From CADCTB01 sp964479465 (lineage in GTDB: Bacteria > Actinomycetota > Acidimicrobiia > Acidimicrobiales > AC-14), in assembly GCA_964479465.1 (NCBI GenBank), contig CAYZMG010000005.1, positions 49,340-113,339 on the forward strand: 64,000 nt of DNA. The letters are read 5' to 3'. Position numbers and translations under genes: made by a program. Shown one piece after another: positions 42,702 through 51,100 of this stretch (position 1 is its first letter; every line of letters begins with the position of its first letter). The notes beneath the pieces are model-generated. The model made no database searches, was not told where the DNA came from, and saw nothing but the letters and a program-made list of their open reading frames with translations.

Positions 42702-43546
42702 TGCGCCGGTTGGCTGCCGGCGTCGCGCTGGTCCTGCTTGCCGCGTGTGGCGAGGGTGAGCCGGCGGCCCAGGCGGTGCGGGAGTCGGCCGGCCAGGTGA
42801 CCACGTCCACGGTCGCACCCGTTACGACCACGTCCGCCCCGGGCCGGACGACCACCACCCGGGCCGGCGCCCGCACCACCACGACTCGGCCGGCGGCGGC
42901 GACCACCTCGACGGCGCCGGCGCCTGCCGGCCCTCGTGCGCTGGCGCCGGCCACCCCCGGCACCTACCGCTATGACACGGCCGGCGCCACCACCCTCCTT
43001 GGCAATACCGTCCCGTTCCCGGGGATGACCACCCTGGTCGTCGACGCCCCTTCCGGCACCCGCCAGCGGTCCACCCGTAACCTGCGCGACGGCGCCGGCA
43101 GCGGCCTGCAAACCGAGTTCACCCTCGACTACCGGCCCGAGGGCGTGTTCCTGGTCTCGCTCCGGGTCACGACCGGGTTCAGCGGCATCACCGACGTGCG
43201 CGATCTCCGGCCGGCGTCGCCGGTGCTCCTTCTGGCCACCGGCGCCGGCCCCGGCGCCCACCAGGAGGCCGACCTGACCGGCAACTCGGCGGCCAAGCTT
43301 GTCGTCGACGTCCTCCGGGAGGAGCGGCTGACGATCGGCGGCGAGGCCGTCGACACACTCGTCATGCGGGCCACCGTGACCATCGGGCCCGGCGACGTCA
43401 CCGGCCGCCAGGAGCTCACCGTCAACATCGACCGGGGCTCCCGGCTGTGGGTGAAGGAGCGCTCCGTCCTCGACGCCTCTGCCGCCGGCGGCCTGTTCAC
43501 CGCCCACAGTGAGTACACGGCGACGCTTCAGCGCCTCACTCCCTGA
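42701..43546 (+). CDS. lipoprotein, unknown
   Basis: The signal peptide ends in the lipobox LLAAC (Cys 16). A Thr-rich linker (residues 34-75) precedes a beta-rich domain of about 190 residues beginning GTYRYDTAG. Similar Thr-rich linkers occur in other exported proteins of this window. The ATG overlaps the dxs stop. A hairpin follows the gene. Confidence 0.75.
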   Translation: MRRLAAGVALVLLAACGEGEPAAQAVRESAGQVTTSTVAPVTTTSAPGRTTTTRAGARTTTTRPAAATTSTAPAPAGPRALAPATPGTYRYDTAGATTLLGNTVPFPGMTTLVVDAPSGTRQRSTRNLRDGAGSGLQTEFTLDYRPEGVFLVSLRVTTGFSGITDVRDLRPASPVLLLATGAGPGAHQEADLTGNSAAKLVVDVLREERLTIGGEAVDTLVMRATVTIGPGDVTGRQELTVNIDRGSRLWVKERSVLDASAAGGLFTAHSEYTATLQRLTP

Positions 43547-43561
43547 CCCCCCCCGACCGTT

Positions 43562-43603
43562 CTGGCTGCAGTGACGGTCGTATCCGACCGTACGTGCAGC
43601 CAG
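43562..43603. terminator. palindromic repeat at convergent junction, copy 1
   Basis: CTGGCTGCA/TGCAGCCAG with further pairing around a TATC centre gives a 19-bp stem with two mismatches. It lies between the convergent ends of the lipoprotein and ATP-grasp genes and probably stops both transcripts. A near-identical copy is at 46935. Confidence 0.7.
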
Positions 43604-43620
43604 TTCGGCCCGGGACGGGT

Positions 43621-44991
43621 CTAGCCGCCGGCGAGCAGGTCCACCAGCGCCACGTAGAGATCGCCGGCAGCCTCCGGGCTGCCGGCGATGCACGTCGCCC
43701 CCAGCTTTCCGTAGCCAGTGACGGCGCCGAGCAGGTGCAGGGTCACTCCGGCGCCCGTGGCGGGGTCGAAGGCCAGGCCGGCGCCGTCCACCAGGGCGAT
43801 CACGTCCGCCGGCTTCCAGCCGACCAGCTGGGCCAGCTTGATGTTGTCTGTGGCGGTGTAGCAGAGCCGGTTCCCGCCGGCGCCGACCAGCTCCCCGCTC
43901 GCCGGGTCGTAGGAGGCCTCGCCGGCCAGCCGGGCCATCCAGTAGGGGTGGGTGGTGCCGCCCATGCGCAGGTTGATCTCGCTCAGGTACACGTCGCCGG
44001 CCGGCGTGACCAGCCAGTCGATGCCGAACGAGCCGAGCACGCCCTCGCCGGCCAGCACCTCGCCCACCCGGCGAGCCTCGGCCACGATGGCCGGCCGGTA
44101 GTCCGCCGCTGCCGGGAAGCGGCAGCCGATGTAGACCTGTCCCTCGGGCCCGCCCAGGATCTGGTCGTGGGTGGAGATCACCTCGACCTCCCCGCCGGCG
44201 CTGATGCGCAGCTGCACGCTGGGCGACGTCAGGTTCGGCACCCGCAGCAGCTCCTCGACCACCGCCCCTTCGGCCGCCAGCTTGGCCTCATACGACGGCC
44301 AGGACTCGCTGGCCGCACAGAAGGTCGTCTTCGACGCCGGCAGCGGGTCAGCCAGGCCGTCCATCTCCAGGATGGCGTTGCCGATGCCCGAGAACCCGTT
44401 GTCGAGCTTGACCACGACCGCCTCGGCCTCGGGCCGGCGGAGGCGGATGGCCGAGATCGCCTCCGCCACCGCCTCCAGTGAGAACAGGTTCTCCGCCCCC
44501 TCGGTGCGGGCCACGCCGGCCTTCATGGCCACGTTGCGGGCCCCCGACTTCGAGCCCAGCCGGGCCAGGTACGGCGGGGGCCCGCACAGCGTCACCCCCA
44601 GGGCGACGGCCAGGCCGGCCTCGGCCGGCGTCACGTTGAAGGGAAGCATGATCGACCCCTCCGCCACCAGCTCCCGCAGCTGCGCGACCACGTCGGGCCG
44701 GGCCAGAACCTTGGCCGAGAGGCTGCCGATCGACGGGTCATCGACGGTGACCATGCTCAGCCGGTCCCGGGCGCCGGCGGGCAGGAACCGGAGGTAGTAG
44801 TCGACCGTGGCCGGGTCGACCGGCGACGACGTCACGAAGACCACCCGCACGGTCGGGTTGCGGAGCAGCAGGAGGGTGAAGAGCATCCGCTCCTCGTAGA
44901 AGCCGACCGCGGTGATCTTGGCCAGCTCCGCTGGCGGGAACGAGATCGACGGCACCACGAGCAGGGTGCCCGTGTAATCCAGCGAAATCAG
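43621..44991 (-). CDS. ATP-grasp ligase, PGM1-like
   Basis: The frame is continuous with the reductase region, so the start must be internal. CTG 44991 overlaps the reductase stop (CTGA) and keeps the conserved DYTGTLLVVPSISFP; later GTGs would cut it. The 456 residues resemble peptide ligases of the PGM1 type: a pre-ATP-grasp domain, VVVKLDNGFSGIGN, and the metal-binding end VYLSEINLRMGGTTHP. The likely reaction is ATP-dependent peptide bond formation; substrates are unknown. Confidence 0.75.
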   Translation of the reverse strand: MISLDYTGTLLVVPSISFPPAELAKITAVGFYEERMLFTLLLLRNPTVRVVFVTSSPVDPATVDYYLRFLPAGARDRLSMVTVDDPSIGSLSAKVLARPDVVAQLRELVAEGSIMLPFNVTPAEAGLAVALGVTLCGPPPYLARLGSKSGARNVAMKAGVARTEGAENLFSLEAVAEAISAIRLRRPEAEAVVVKLDNGFSGIGNAILEMDGLADPLPASKTTFCAASESWPSYEAKLAAEGAVVEELLRVPNLTSPSVQLRISAGGEVEVISTHDQILGGPEGQVYIGCRFPAAADYRPAIVAEARRVGEVLAGEGVLGSFGIDWLVTPAGDVYLSEINLRMGGTTHPYWMARLAGEASYDPASGELVGAGGNRLCYTATDNIKLAQLVGWKPADVIALVDGAGLAFDPATGAGVTLHLLGAVTGYGKLGATCIAGSPEAAGDLYVALVDLLAGG

Positions 44992-45932
44992 GGACCCACT
45001 GCTCCCTCTAGCACCTCGTCGATCATGGCCATCACCCCGTCGTCGATGGCGACACCCGACGCGGCGACGTTGTCGTCGATCTGGTCCGGCCGGCTGGCGC
45101 CGGTGATGGCCGAGGCCACGTTCTCCTCCTGGAGGACCCACGCCAGCGCCATCTGGGCCATCGTCAGGCCCAGGTCGTCGGCGATGGGCCGTAGTCGCTG
45201 CACCGCGGCCAGCACCGAGTCGTCCCGGAAGCGGCCCATCATCGAGCCCATCGACTTGCTGGCCGCCCGGGAGTCCGCCGGCGGCGGCGACCCAGGCTTG
45301 TACTTGCCCGTGAGCGCGCCCTGGGCCAGCGGCGACCACACCACCTGGCTGATCCCCTCCCGGGCGCAGAGGGGGATGACCTGGGCGGCCTTGCGCCACA
45401 GCATGGAGTACTCGGGCTGGCTGGAGACGAAGCGCTCGACGCCGGGGATGGCCAGGGCGGCGGAGATCTGGGGGGCCGTCCACTCGCTGAAGCCGATGTA
45501 GCGGGCCTTGCCCGAGCGCACCAACTCGCTCAGCGCCTCCATCGTCTCCTCGAGCGGGGTCTTCGTGTCGTAGCGGTGGCACTGGTAGAGGTCGACGTAG
45601 TCCGTGCCCAGCCGCTCGAGTGACGCCTCCGACTGCTTGCGGATCTGCTCCCGAGACAAGCCCCGATCGGTGTCGGACATCGGGAAGAAGGCCTTCGTGG
45701 CCAGCACGTAGGACGACCGGTCGGCGCCGCTGAGCACCTCGCCGAGGAACGACTCGGCCGCTCCCCGCCCGTAGACGTTGGCGGTGTCGAAGAAGTTGAT
45801 GCCGACCTCGAAGGCCCGGCGCACGCATGCGGTGGCTCGCTCGGCCTCGACCCCGCCGCCGTAGGTCAGCCAGGAGCCCAGCCCGATCTCGGAGACCATG
45901 AGATCGCTGCTTCCGAGTCGTCGGTACTGCAT
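44988..45932 (-). CDS. aldo/keto reductase
   Basis: The 314 residues match the aldo/keto reductase barrel: SEIGLGSWLTYGG, NFFDTANVYGRGAAE with catalytic Asp and Tyr, VLATKAFF with the Lys, and YQCHRYD with the His. The form resembles the Kv-beta/YghZ-like subgroup. NADPH-dependent reduction of a carbonyl is expected. It is coupled to the ATP-grasp gene downstream. Confidence 0.92.
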   Translation of the reverse strand: MQYRRLGSSDLMVSEIGLGSWLTYGGGVEAERATACVRRAFEVGINFFDTANVYGRGAAESFLGEVLSGADRSSYVLATKAFFPMSDTDRGLSREQIRKQSEASLERLGTDYVDLYQCHRYDTKTPLEETMEALSELVRSGKARYIGFSEWTAPQISAALAIPGVERFVSSQPEYSMLWRKAAQVIPLCAREGISQVVWSPLAQGALTGKYKPGSPPPADSRAASKSMGSMMGRFRDDSVLAAVQRLRPIADDLGLTMAQMALAWVLQEENVASAITGASRPDQIDDNVAASGVAIDDGVMAMIDEVLEGAVGP

Positions 45933-45977
45933 CCCTTGTGCCTAGCACGCGCTGTGCATGTCGCGAGACAGGAGAGA

Positions 45978-46919
45978 ATGCGGCCCATGCGCCGCGCCGC
46001 CCTCCTGCTCGTCCTGATCCTGGTCGCCGGCGCGTGCAGCGGCTCCGACAGTCCGGGGCCGGCGCCGGACGCCACGCCGAGCACCGTCCGGCCGTCGACC
46101 ACCACCTCCACCACCCTGCCCGTCGCCACCATCCTCGCCGCCGGCGACATCGCCTCCTGCAACTCCGGGGGCGACGAGGCCACCGCCAACCTGCTCGACG
46201 CCCGGCCCCACGCCTTGGTGGTGACGCTCGGCGACAACGTCACCGACACCGGCACCGCAGCCGAGTTCGCCAACTGCTACGACCCGAGCTGGGGTCGCCA
46301 CAAGGGCCGCACCCGGCCGGCGCTCGGCGACCGCGAGTACGGCGTGTTCCGGGCCGGCGGCTATTTCGGCGCCTTCGGGTCGGCCGCCGGCGACCCGCCC
46401 CTCGGCTGGTACAGCTATGACCTGGGCACCTGGCACATCATCGTCATGAACTCCAACTGCGAGGTGGTCGGCTGCGCCGCCGGCGGGTCCCAAGAGGTGT
46501 GGCTCCGCCAGGTCATGGGCGCCAACCCCAGGGCATGCACGCTGGCCATCTGGCACCACCCCCGCTGGTCATCGGGCACGACGCATGGCCCCACGCCGGC
46601 CGTCGCCCCGCTTTACCAGGCCCTCCACGACGCCGGCGTCGACGTCCTCCTCAGCGCCCACGAGCGCAACTACGAGCGCTTCCCGCCCCTCGACCCCGCC
46701 GGCAATTTCGATCCCGCCCGGGGCGTCCGCCAGTTCGTCGCCGGCACGGGTGGCCGGGGCCACCACCCCCTCGGCCCGCCCCAGAACGGGAGCCAGGCCC
46801 GCAACGACAACACCCTCGGCTTACTGGTGCTGACCCTCCGGCCCACGAGCTATGACTGGCAGTTCGTGCCCGAGGCGGGCAAGACCTACACCGACGCCGG
46901 CTCCGGGACCTGTCACTGA
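45978..46919 (+). CDS. metallophosphoesterase lipoprotein
   Basis: ATG 45978 (or 45987) leads to a signal peptide with the lipobox LVAGAC and a Thr-rich linker. The domain then shows the calcineurin-like order: AAGDIASC, LGDNVTD (GDN), ALGDREYG (in place of GNHE), AIWHHPRW and LSAHERNYER. It is a surface-exposed phosphoesterase of purple-acid-phosphatase type. It is divergent from the reductase. Confidence 0.85.
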   Translation: MRPMRRAALLLVLILVAGACSGSDSPGPAPDATPSTVRPSTTTSTTLPVATILAAGDIASCNSGGDEATANLLDARPHALVVTLGDNVTDTGTAAEFANCYDPSWGRHKGRTRPALGDREYGVFRAGGYFGAFGSAAGDPPLGWYSYDLGTWHIIVMNSNCEVVGCAAGGSQEVWLRQVMGANPRACTLAIWHHPRWSSGTTHGPTPAVAPLYQALHDAGVDVLLSAHERNYERFPPLDPAGNFDPARGVRQFVAGTGGRGHHPLGPPQNGSQARNDNTLGLLVLTLRPTSYDWQFVPEAGKTYTDAGSGTCH

Positions 46920-46934
46920 GCCCCGTCCATCGTT

Positions 46935-46976
46935 CTGGCTGCACTGACGGTCGTATGCGACCGTCAGTGCAGCCAG
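46935..46976. terminator. perfect palindrome at convergent junction, copy 2
   Basis: CTGGCTGCACTGACGGTCG and its exact complement form a 19-bp stem with a TATG loop. It lies between the convergent ends of the phosphoesterase and the TIR-STAND gene. Flanks gttctgg/ccagttcgg match copy 1. Confidence 0.75.
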
Positions 46977-46992
46977 TTCGGGGGGTGTGACG

Positions 46993-49900
46993 TCAGCAGA
47001 GCGCCGGCCGCGGCCCGCCCACGCCGGCGGCGAAGCGGTCCCACTCCTCGGGAGTGAGGTCCCGCCCGGCCAGGGCGCAGGCCACCTCGGCCCAGGCCGC
47101 CGGCGCCGGCCACACCCGCACCCGGCCGTCGTTCGACGCCGACACCACGCTGCGGTCGCCGGCGACGAAGGCGACAGCCCGCACGTCGCTGGCATGGGGC
47201 GACAGGGCGGCCAGTTGGCCGTCGCCGGACCACAGGCGGATGACCAGATCCCGGCCGGCGGAGGCCAGCACCGACCCGTCGCCCGACCAGGCCAGGTCGC
47301 GGATCTCGGCGCCGTGGTCTCCGGCGTCGCCGGCGGCCTCCCAGTCGGGGCCGGCGTAGCGGTGGATGCGGCCGTCGGCGCCGGCGGCGGCCAGCGTCTC
47401 CCCGTCGGGCGACCAGGCGAGGGCCCGAACCTCGCTGTCGAAGGTGTCGATCACCCGCCCCTCGCCGCCGGCGTCCCAAATGCGCACGGTGCCGTCGGCG
47501 GCTCCGCTGGCCACCAGCGACTCCGACGGGTGGGCGGCCACCGCCAGCACGTCGCGCTCATGGCCCCGCCACGTCGCCACCGGCGCCTTCTGCCGCGCCG
47601 GCTCCCACACCCGCAACGTGTCGTCGTCGCCGCCGGTGACCAGGCGGCCGTCGGCCGTCGTGGCCATGGCCCGCACCGGGCCCTCGTGCCCGGTGAGCAC
47701 CTCGGAGGTGCCGGCGCCGGCGTCCCACACCCGCACCGTCGCATCCGCGCCGGCCGACGCCACCCGTCCCGAGCCCGGGAGGGCGGCCACCGCGAACACC
47801 GAGCCCGTGTGGCCGGTCAGCACCCGCCCCGGCGCCCCGCTCGGCAGGGCCCACGTCGTCACCGCCCCGTTGCGGCCGGCGGCCGCCACGAGGTCGCCGG
47901 CGGGCGAGACGGCCAGGTCCAGCACCCCGTCGTCGGTGCCGGCCAGGGTCATGGCCGTGCCCGGGCCGGCGACGTTCCACCGGCGCACGGTGGTGTCGCT
48001 GCTGGCCGACACGATGGACCCGCCCGGCCCGAAGGCGACGGAGCGCACGTCGCTGCTGTGGCCCACCAGCTCGCCGGCCTGCTGGGCGCTGCGCGGGTCC
48101 CAGAGCCGGACCCGGCGGTCGGCGCTGGCCGTCGCCACCCGGTCGCCGGCGTCCGAGAAGGCCACGCCGTAGATCTCGGCGTCGTGGGCCACGATGTCAC
48201 GCGACCGCCGGGCGGCGACGTCCCACAGGCGCAGGGCCCGGTCCCGGCCCACGGCGGCGAGCGTCAGGCCGTCAGGGCTCCACGCCAGCCCGAACACCGT
48301 GTCGTCCGACCCCTTGAACGACGCCAGCTGCTCGCCGCTGGTGGTGTCCCAGATCTGCACCGTGCCCGCGCGGCTGCTGGTGGCGAAGGCGTTGCCGTCG
48401 GGCCGCCAGGCGACATCGCGCAGGTCGGGCTCGCCGGTCGCCACCGTGCGGGGCGTCCCGGCCGAGGTCCGGCTCCAGAGGCGGACGGCGCCGTCGGCGC
48501 CGGCCCCGGCCAGGAGGCCGCTACCGCCGGGCTGGACGGCGAGGGCCCGGATGGCGACGGGTCCCGCCGGCGCCGGCGCCGCCCCCGGATCGGCCGGCGC
48601 GGCCGGCGCCCGCTGGCCGCCACCACCCCCACCGCCCCCGCCACCGCCACCGGTGGGGGCGGGGGCGGTCGTGGCCGGCGATGTGCTTGCCGGCGGTGCC
48701 ACAGCCTCGACCGTGCGCACCACGGTCGACGACTCGGCCCGCAGGTCCCACGTGCGGACGGTGCCGTCGCTGCCGGCGGAGTGGGCCAGGCGGGCGTCGT
48801 GGTCGAGGGCGACGTCGAGCACCTCTCCGTCGTGGCCGGTGAGGACCGTGGGCGACCCGCCTCCGGCCGGCCACACCGAGACGGTGGCGTCGAGGCCACC
48901 GGAGACGATGGTGCCGTCATGGGCGACGGCCAGGGTGCGCACGTCCGCGGTGTGCCCGCTGAGGACGGTGGAGGGGTCGATGCTGGCCGCCAGGGCGCTG
49001 GCCAGGGCGCTCGACGCCTCGAGGGTGTGGGCCAGGCGGTCGCCGCCGAGGGCCAGCAGGGCGGCGAGAGACTGGTCGTTGCGCCCCAGGGCGGTGACCG
49101 ACTCGGCCGCCATGCGCCTCGACGTGGCCAGCTGGGTGGCCGCCTCGGCCCGGTCCTTCTCCCGGCTGGCCCGGCGCAGGTTGATCGAGGCGACCGAGGC
49201 GGCCAGCAGCGCCACGGCGGTCAGGACCGCCATCGAGACGGTGACGATCTGGCGGGACCGGGCCTGGCGGACGGCGCGGGCCCGGCTGGCGGTCAGGAAG
49301 GCCCGCTCCACCTCGGTCAGCCCGGCCACGTCGCGGTCATCCCAGGCCGAGAGCCGGGCCCCCCGGTAGAGCAGGCTCTCGTCCCGCCCGCCCTGGTCCC
49401 ACTCGACGGCGGCCTCGTTCAGCCGTCGCTCGGCCCGCAGCGCCTCCCGCTCCTCGTCGATCCAGAGCCGGAACTCGGGCCAGCCGCGGATCAGGGCCTC
49501 GTGGGTGATGTCGACGACGCGGGTGCCCGAGGCGTCGTCGTGGCCGAAGGTGAGCAGCCGCTCCTGGGCCAGCGCCTCCACCACCGTCTCCGCCGCCGCC
49601 CGGTCGTCGGCCCTGCTGACCAACTCGTCGAGGCCGGACCGCCGGCGGGTGTCCTCGGTGCCCTCGCCCGGCTGGACCAGGCGCAGCAGCGCCCGGCGGG
49701 CGATGTCCTGCTGGTCGGAGGGGAGGGCCTCGTAGACCGCGTTGGCCCGCTTGGCCAGGGCCCCTTCCAGGCGGCCGGCGGCCACGTAGGCCTCGAGGGT
49801 CAGCATGCGCCCCCGCCGGCGCTGCCACAGCTCGTAGAGCACGTGCTGGAGGAGGGGAAGCCCGCCGGGGTGGGCGCCGACGTCGGCCAGGATCGTGTCG

Positions 49901-51045
49901 AGCAGGCCCGACTCCAGCCCCACGCCCACCCGCCGGGCCGGCTCCTCGATGGCCCGGCGCAGGCCGTCGCGGGTGAGGGGCCCGACCAGGTACTGCTCGG
50001 TGGAGATGAGCGACCGCAGGTCCGGGTAGGCGGCGCAGCGGTGGTAGAAGTCGGCCCGCATCCCGACGACGACCACCACCCGCCCGCCGGGGATGGTGGC
50101 CGCGTAGAGGAGGTTGTCCAGGAATGCCTTGCGCTCGGCCTCGTCGTCGCACAGCGTGAACAGCTCCTCGAACTGGTCGGCGACCAGCACCAGGCGCCGG
50201 TCCGATGGGCTGTCGGCCAGCCCCGCCGTCGCCGCCAGGTCCAGGCTGCGCTGGTCGCCCTGCAGCTCCCGAAGGGTGCCGGCCAGCGACTCCTGGGGGA
50301 AGGCCTTGTGGAGCTGGGCGGCCAGGGCGGTGAGGGGCCGGGCGCCGGGGGTGAAGACCCGGATGGGCCAGTCCTCGCTCCCGGGTAGGCGGCCGGAGCG
50401 GATGGCCCGGACCACGCCGGCCCGCACCAGGGAGCTCTTGCCGCTGCCCGAGGCTCCCATCACGGCGACGAAGCGGCTGTCCTTGAGCGTCTCGATGATG
50501 CGGGCGGTGTCGTCCTCCCGCCCGAAGAAGAACCCGGCCTGCTCCTCCTCGAAGCTGGCCAGGCCCCGGTAGGGCGACACGGTGTCGTCGACCTCGGCCT
50601 CGCCCGCCGCCGGCGAGGTCCGGGCCGACCCGGTGACAGCGGAGACCAGATCCTGGAATGCGTCGGGGTCGGCAATGCCGGCCCGCAGGTCGACCCAGGT
50701 CCGGGTGCGCAGGAACGCCAGCCGAGGGTCGGTGATCTCGGGCGCGCCGGGGAGGAGCACGAGGAAGAGGCGGAAGTCGCGGTCCTTGGCCGCATGGTCG
50801 TGGGCGACCGCCATCTCCTCCCGGGCCCAGTCGCCCAGGCCGGCGGGGCCGACCATCACCGCGCAGGTCGACGAGCGGGCCAGGCCGTCGACGATCTCGT
50901 CCTGCCACGACTTGCCCGGGGTCAGCACCCACTTGTCGAGCCAGGGCTCCAGGCGCTCCCGCTTCAGATGCTCGGCGATGCGGTGGACGGCATCGCTGTC
51001 GGCACTGTTGTACGACAGGAAGACGTCGTAGTGCCGTTCCACCAT
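46993..51045 (-). CDS. TIR-STAND NTPase-WD40 protein
   Basis: From ATG 51045 the protein has 1350 residues. Residues 3-130 form a TIR domain (YDVFLSYNSADSDAV; GDWAREEM with the likely catalytic Glu 76 or 77), so NAD hydrolysis is possible. A STAND-type NTPase follows: SPYRGLASFEEEQ, Walker A GASGSGKSS near 197-205, Walker B LVLVADQFEELF. A single hydrophobic helix lies near 595-615. The C-terminal half has about 14 WD40 repeats, enough for two propellers, interrupted by a Gly-run linker after repeat two. Such proteins sense a trigger through the repeats and activate the effector domain. It is divergent (55 bp) from the RyR operon. Confidence 0.9.
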   Translation of the reverse strand: MVERHYDVFLSYNSADSDAVHRIAEHLKRERLEPWLDKWVLTPGKSWQDEIVDGLARSSTCAVMVGPAGLGDWAREEMAVAHDHAAKDRDFRLFLVLLPGAPEITDPRLAFLRTRTWVDLRAGIADPDAFQDLVSAVTGSARTSPAAGEAEVDDTVSPYRGLASFEEEQAGFFFGREDDTARIIETLKDSRFVAVMGASGSGKSSLVRAGVVRAIRSGRLPGSEDWPIRVFTPGARPLTALAAQLHKAFPQESLAGTLRELQGDQRSLDLAATAGLADSPSDRRLVLVADQFEELFTLCDDEAERKAFLDNLLYAATIPGGRVVVVVGMRADFYHRCAAYPDLRSLISTEQYLVGPLTRDGLRRAIEEPARRVGVGLESGLLDTILADVGAHPGGLPLLQHVLYELWQRRRGRMLTLEAYVAAGRLEGALAKRANAVYEALPSDQQDIARRALLRLVQPGEGTEDTRRRSGLDELVSRADDRAAAETVVEALAQERLLTFGHDDASGTRVVDITHEALIRGWPEFRLWIDEEREALRAERRLNEAAVEWDQGGRDESLLYRGARLSAWDDRDVAGLTEVERAFLTASRARAVRQARSRQIVTVSMAVLTAVALLAASVASINLRRASREKDRAEAATQLATSRRMAAESVTALGRNDQSLAALLALGGDRLAHTLEASSALASALAASIDPSTVLSGHTADVRTLAVAHDGTIVSGGLDATVSVWPAGGGSPTVLTGHDGEVLDVALDHDARLAHSAGSDGTVRTWDLRAESSTVVRTVEAVAPPASTSPATTAPAPTGGGGGGGGGGGGQRAPAAPADPGAAPAPAGPVAIRALAVQPGGSGLLAGAGADGAVRLWSRTSAGTPRTVATGEPDLRDVAWRPDGNAFATSSRAGTVQIWDTTSGEQLASFKGSDDTVFGLAWSPDGLTLAAVGRDRALRLWDVAARRSRDIVAHDAEIYGVAFSDAGDRVATASADRRVRLWDPRSAQQAGELVGHSSDVRSVAFGPGGSIVSASSDTTVRRWNVAGPGTAMTLAGTDDGVLDLAVSPAGDLVAAAGRNGAVTTWALPSGAPGRVLTGHTGSVFAVAALPGSGRVASAGADATVRVWDAGAGTSEVLTGHEGPVRAMATTADGRLVTGGDDDTLRVWEPARQKAPVATWRGHERDVLAVAAHPSESLVASGAADGTVRIWDAGGEGRVIDTFDSEVRALAWSPDGETLAAAGADGRIHRYAGPDWEAAGDAGDHGAEIRDLAWSGDGSVLASAGRDLVIRLWSGDGQLAALSPHASDVRAVAFVAGDRSVVSASNDGRVRVWPAPAAWAEVACALAGRDLTPEEWDRFAAGVGGPRPALC

Positions 51046-51100
51046 CGCAGTATGGTCGACCACAGGCCGAGTCTGCCTCGCGCTTGTAGGCTCCGCCGCC

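Noticed and set aside
46987..50388. 1133-codon plus-strand open frame opposite the TIR-STAND-WD40 gene
   Set aside because: It is a composition shadow: rich in Gly, His, Arg and Val, without domains, and exactly antisense to clear WD40 and NTPase motifs.
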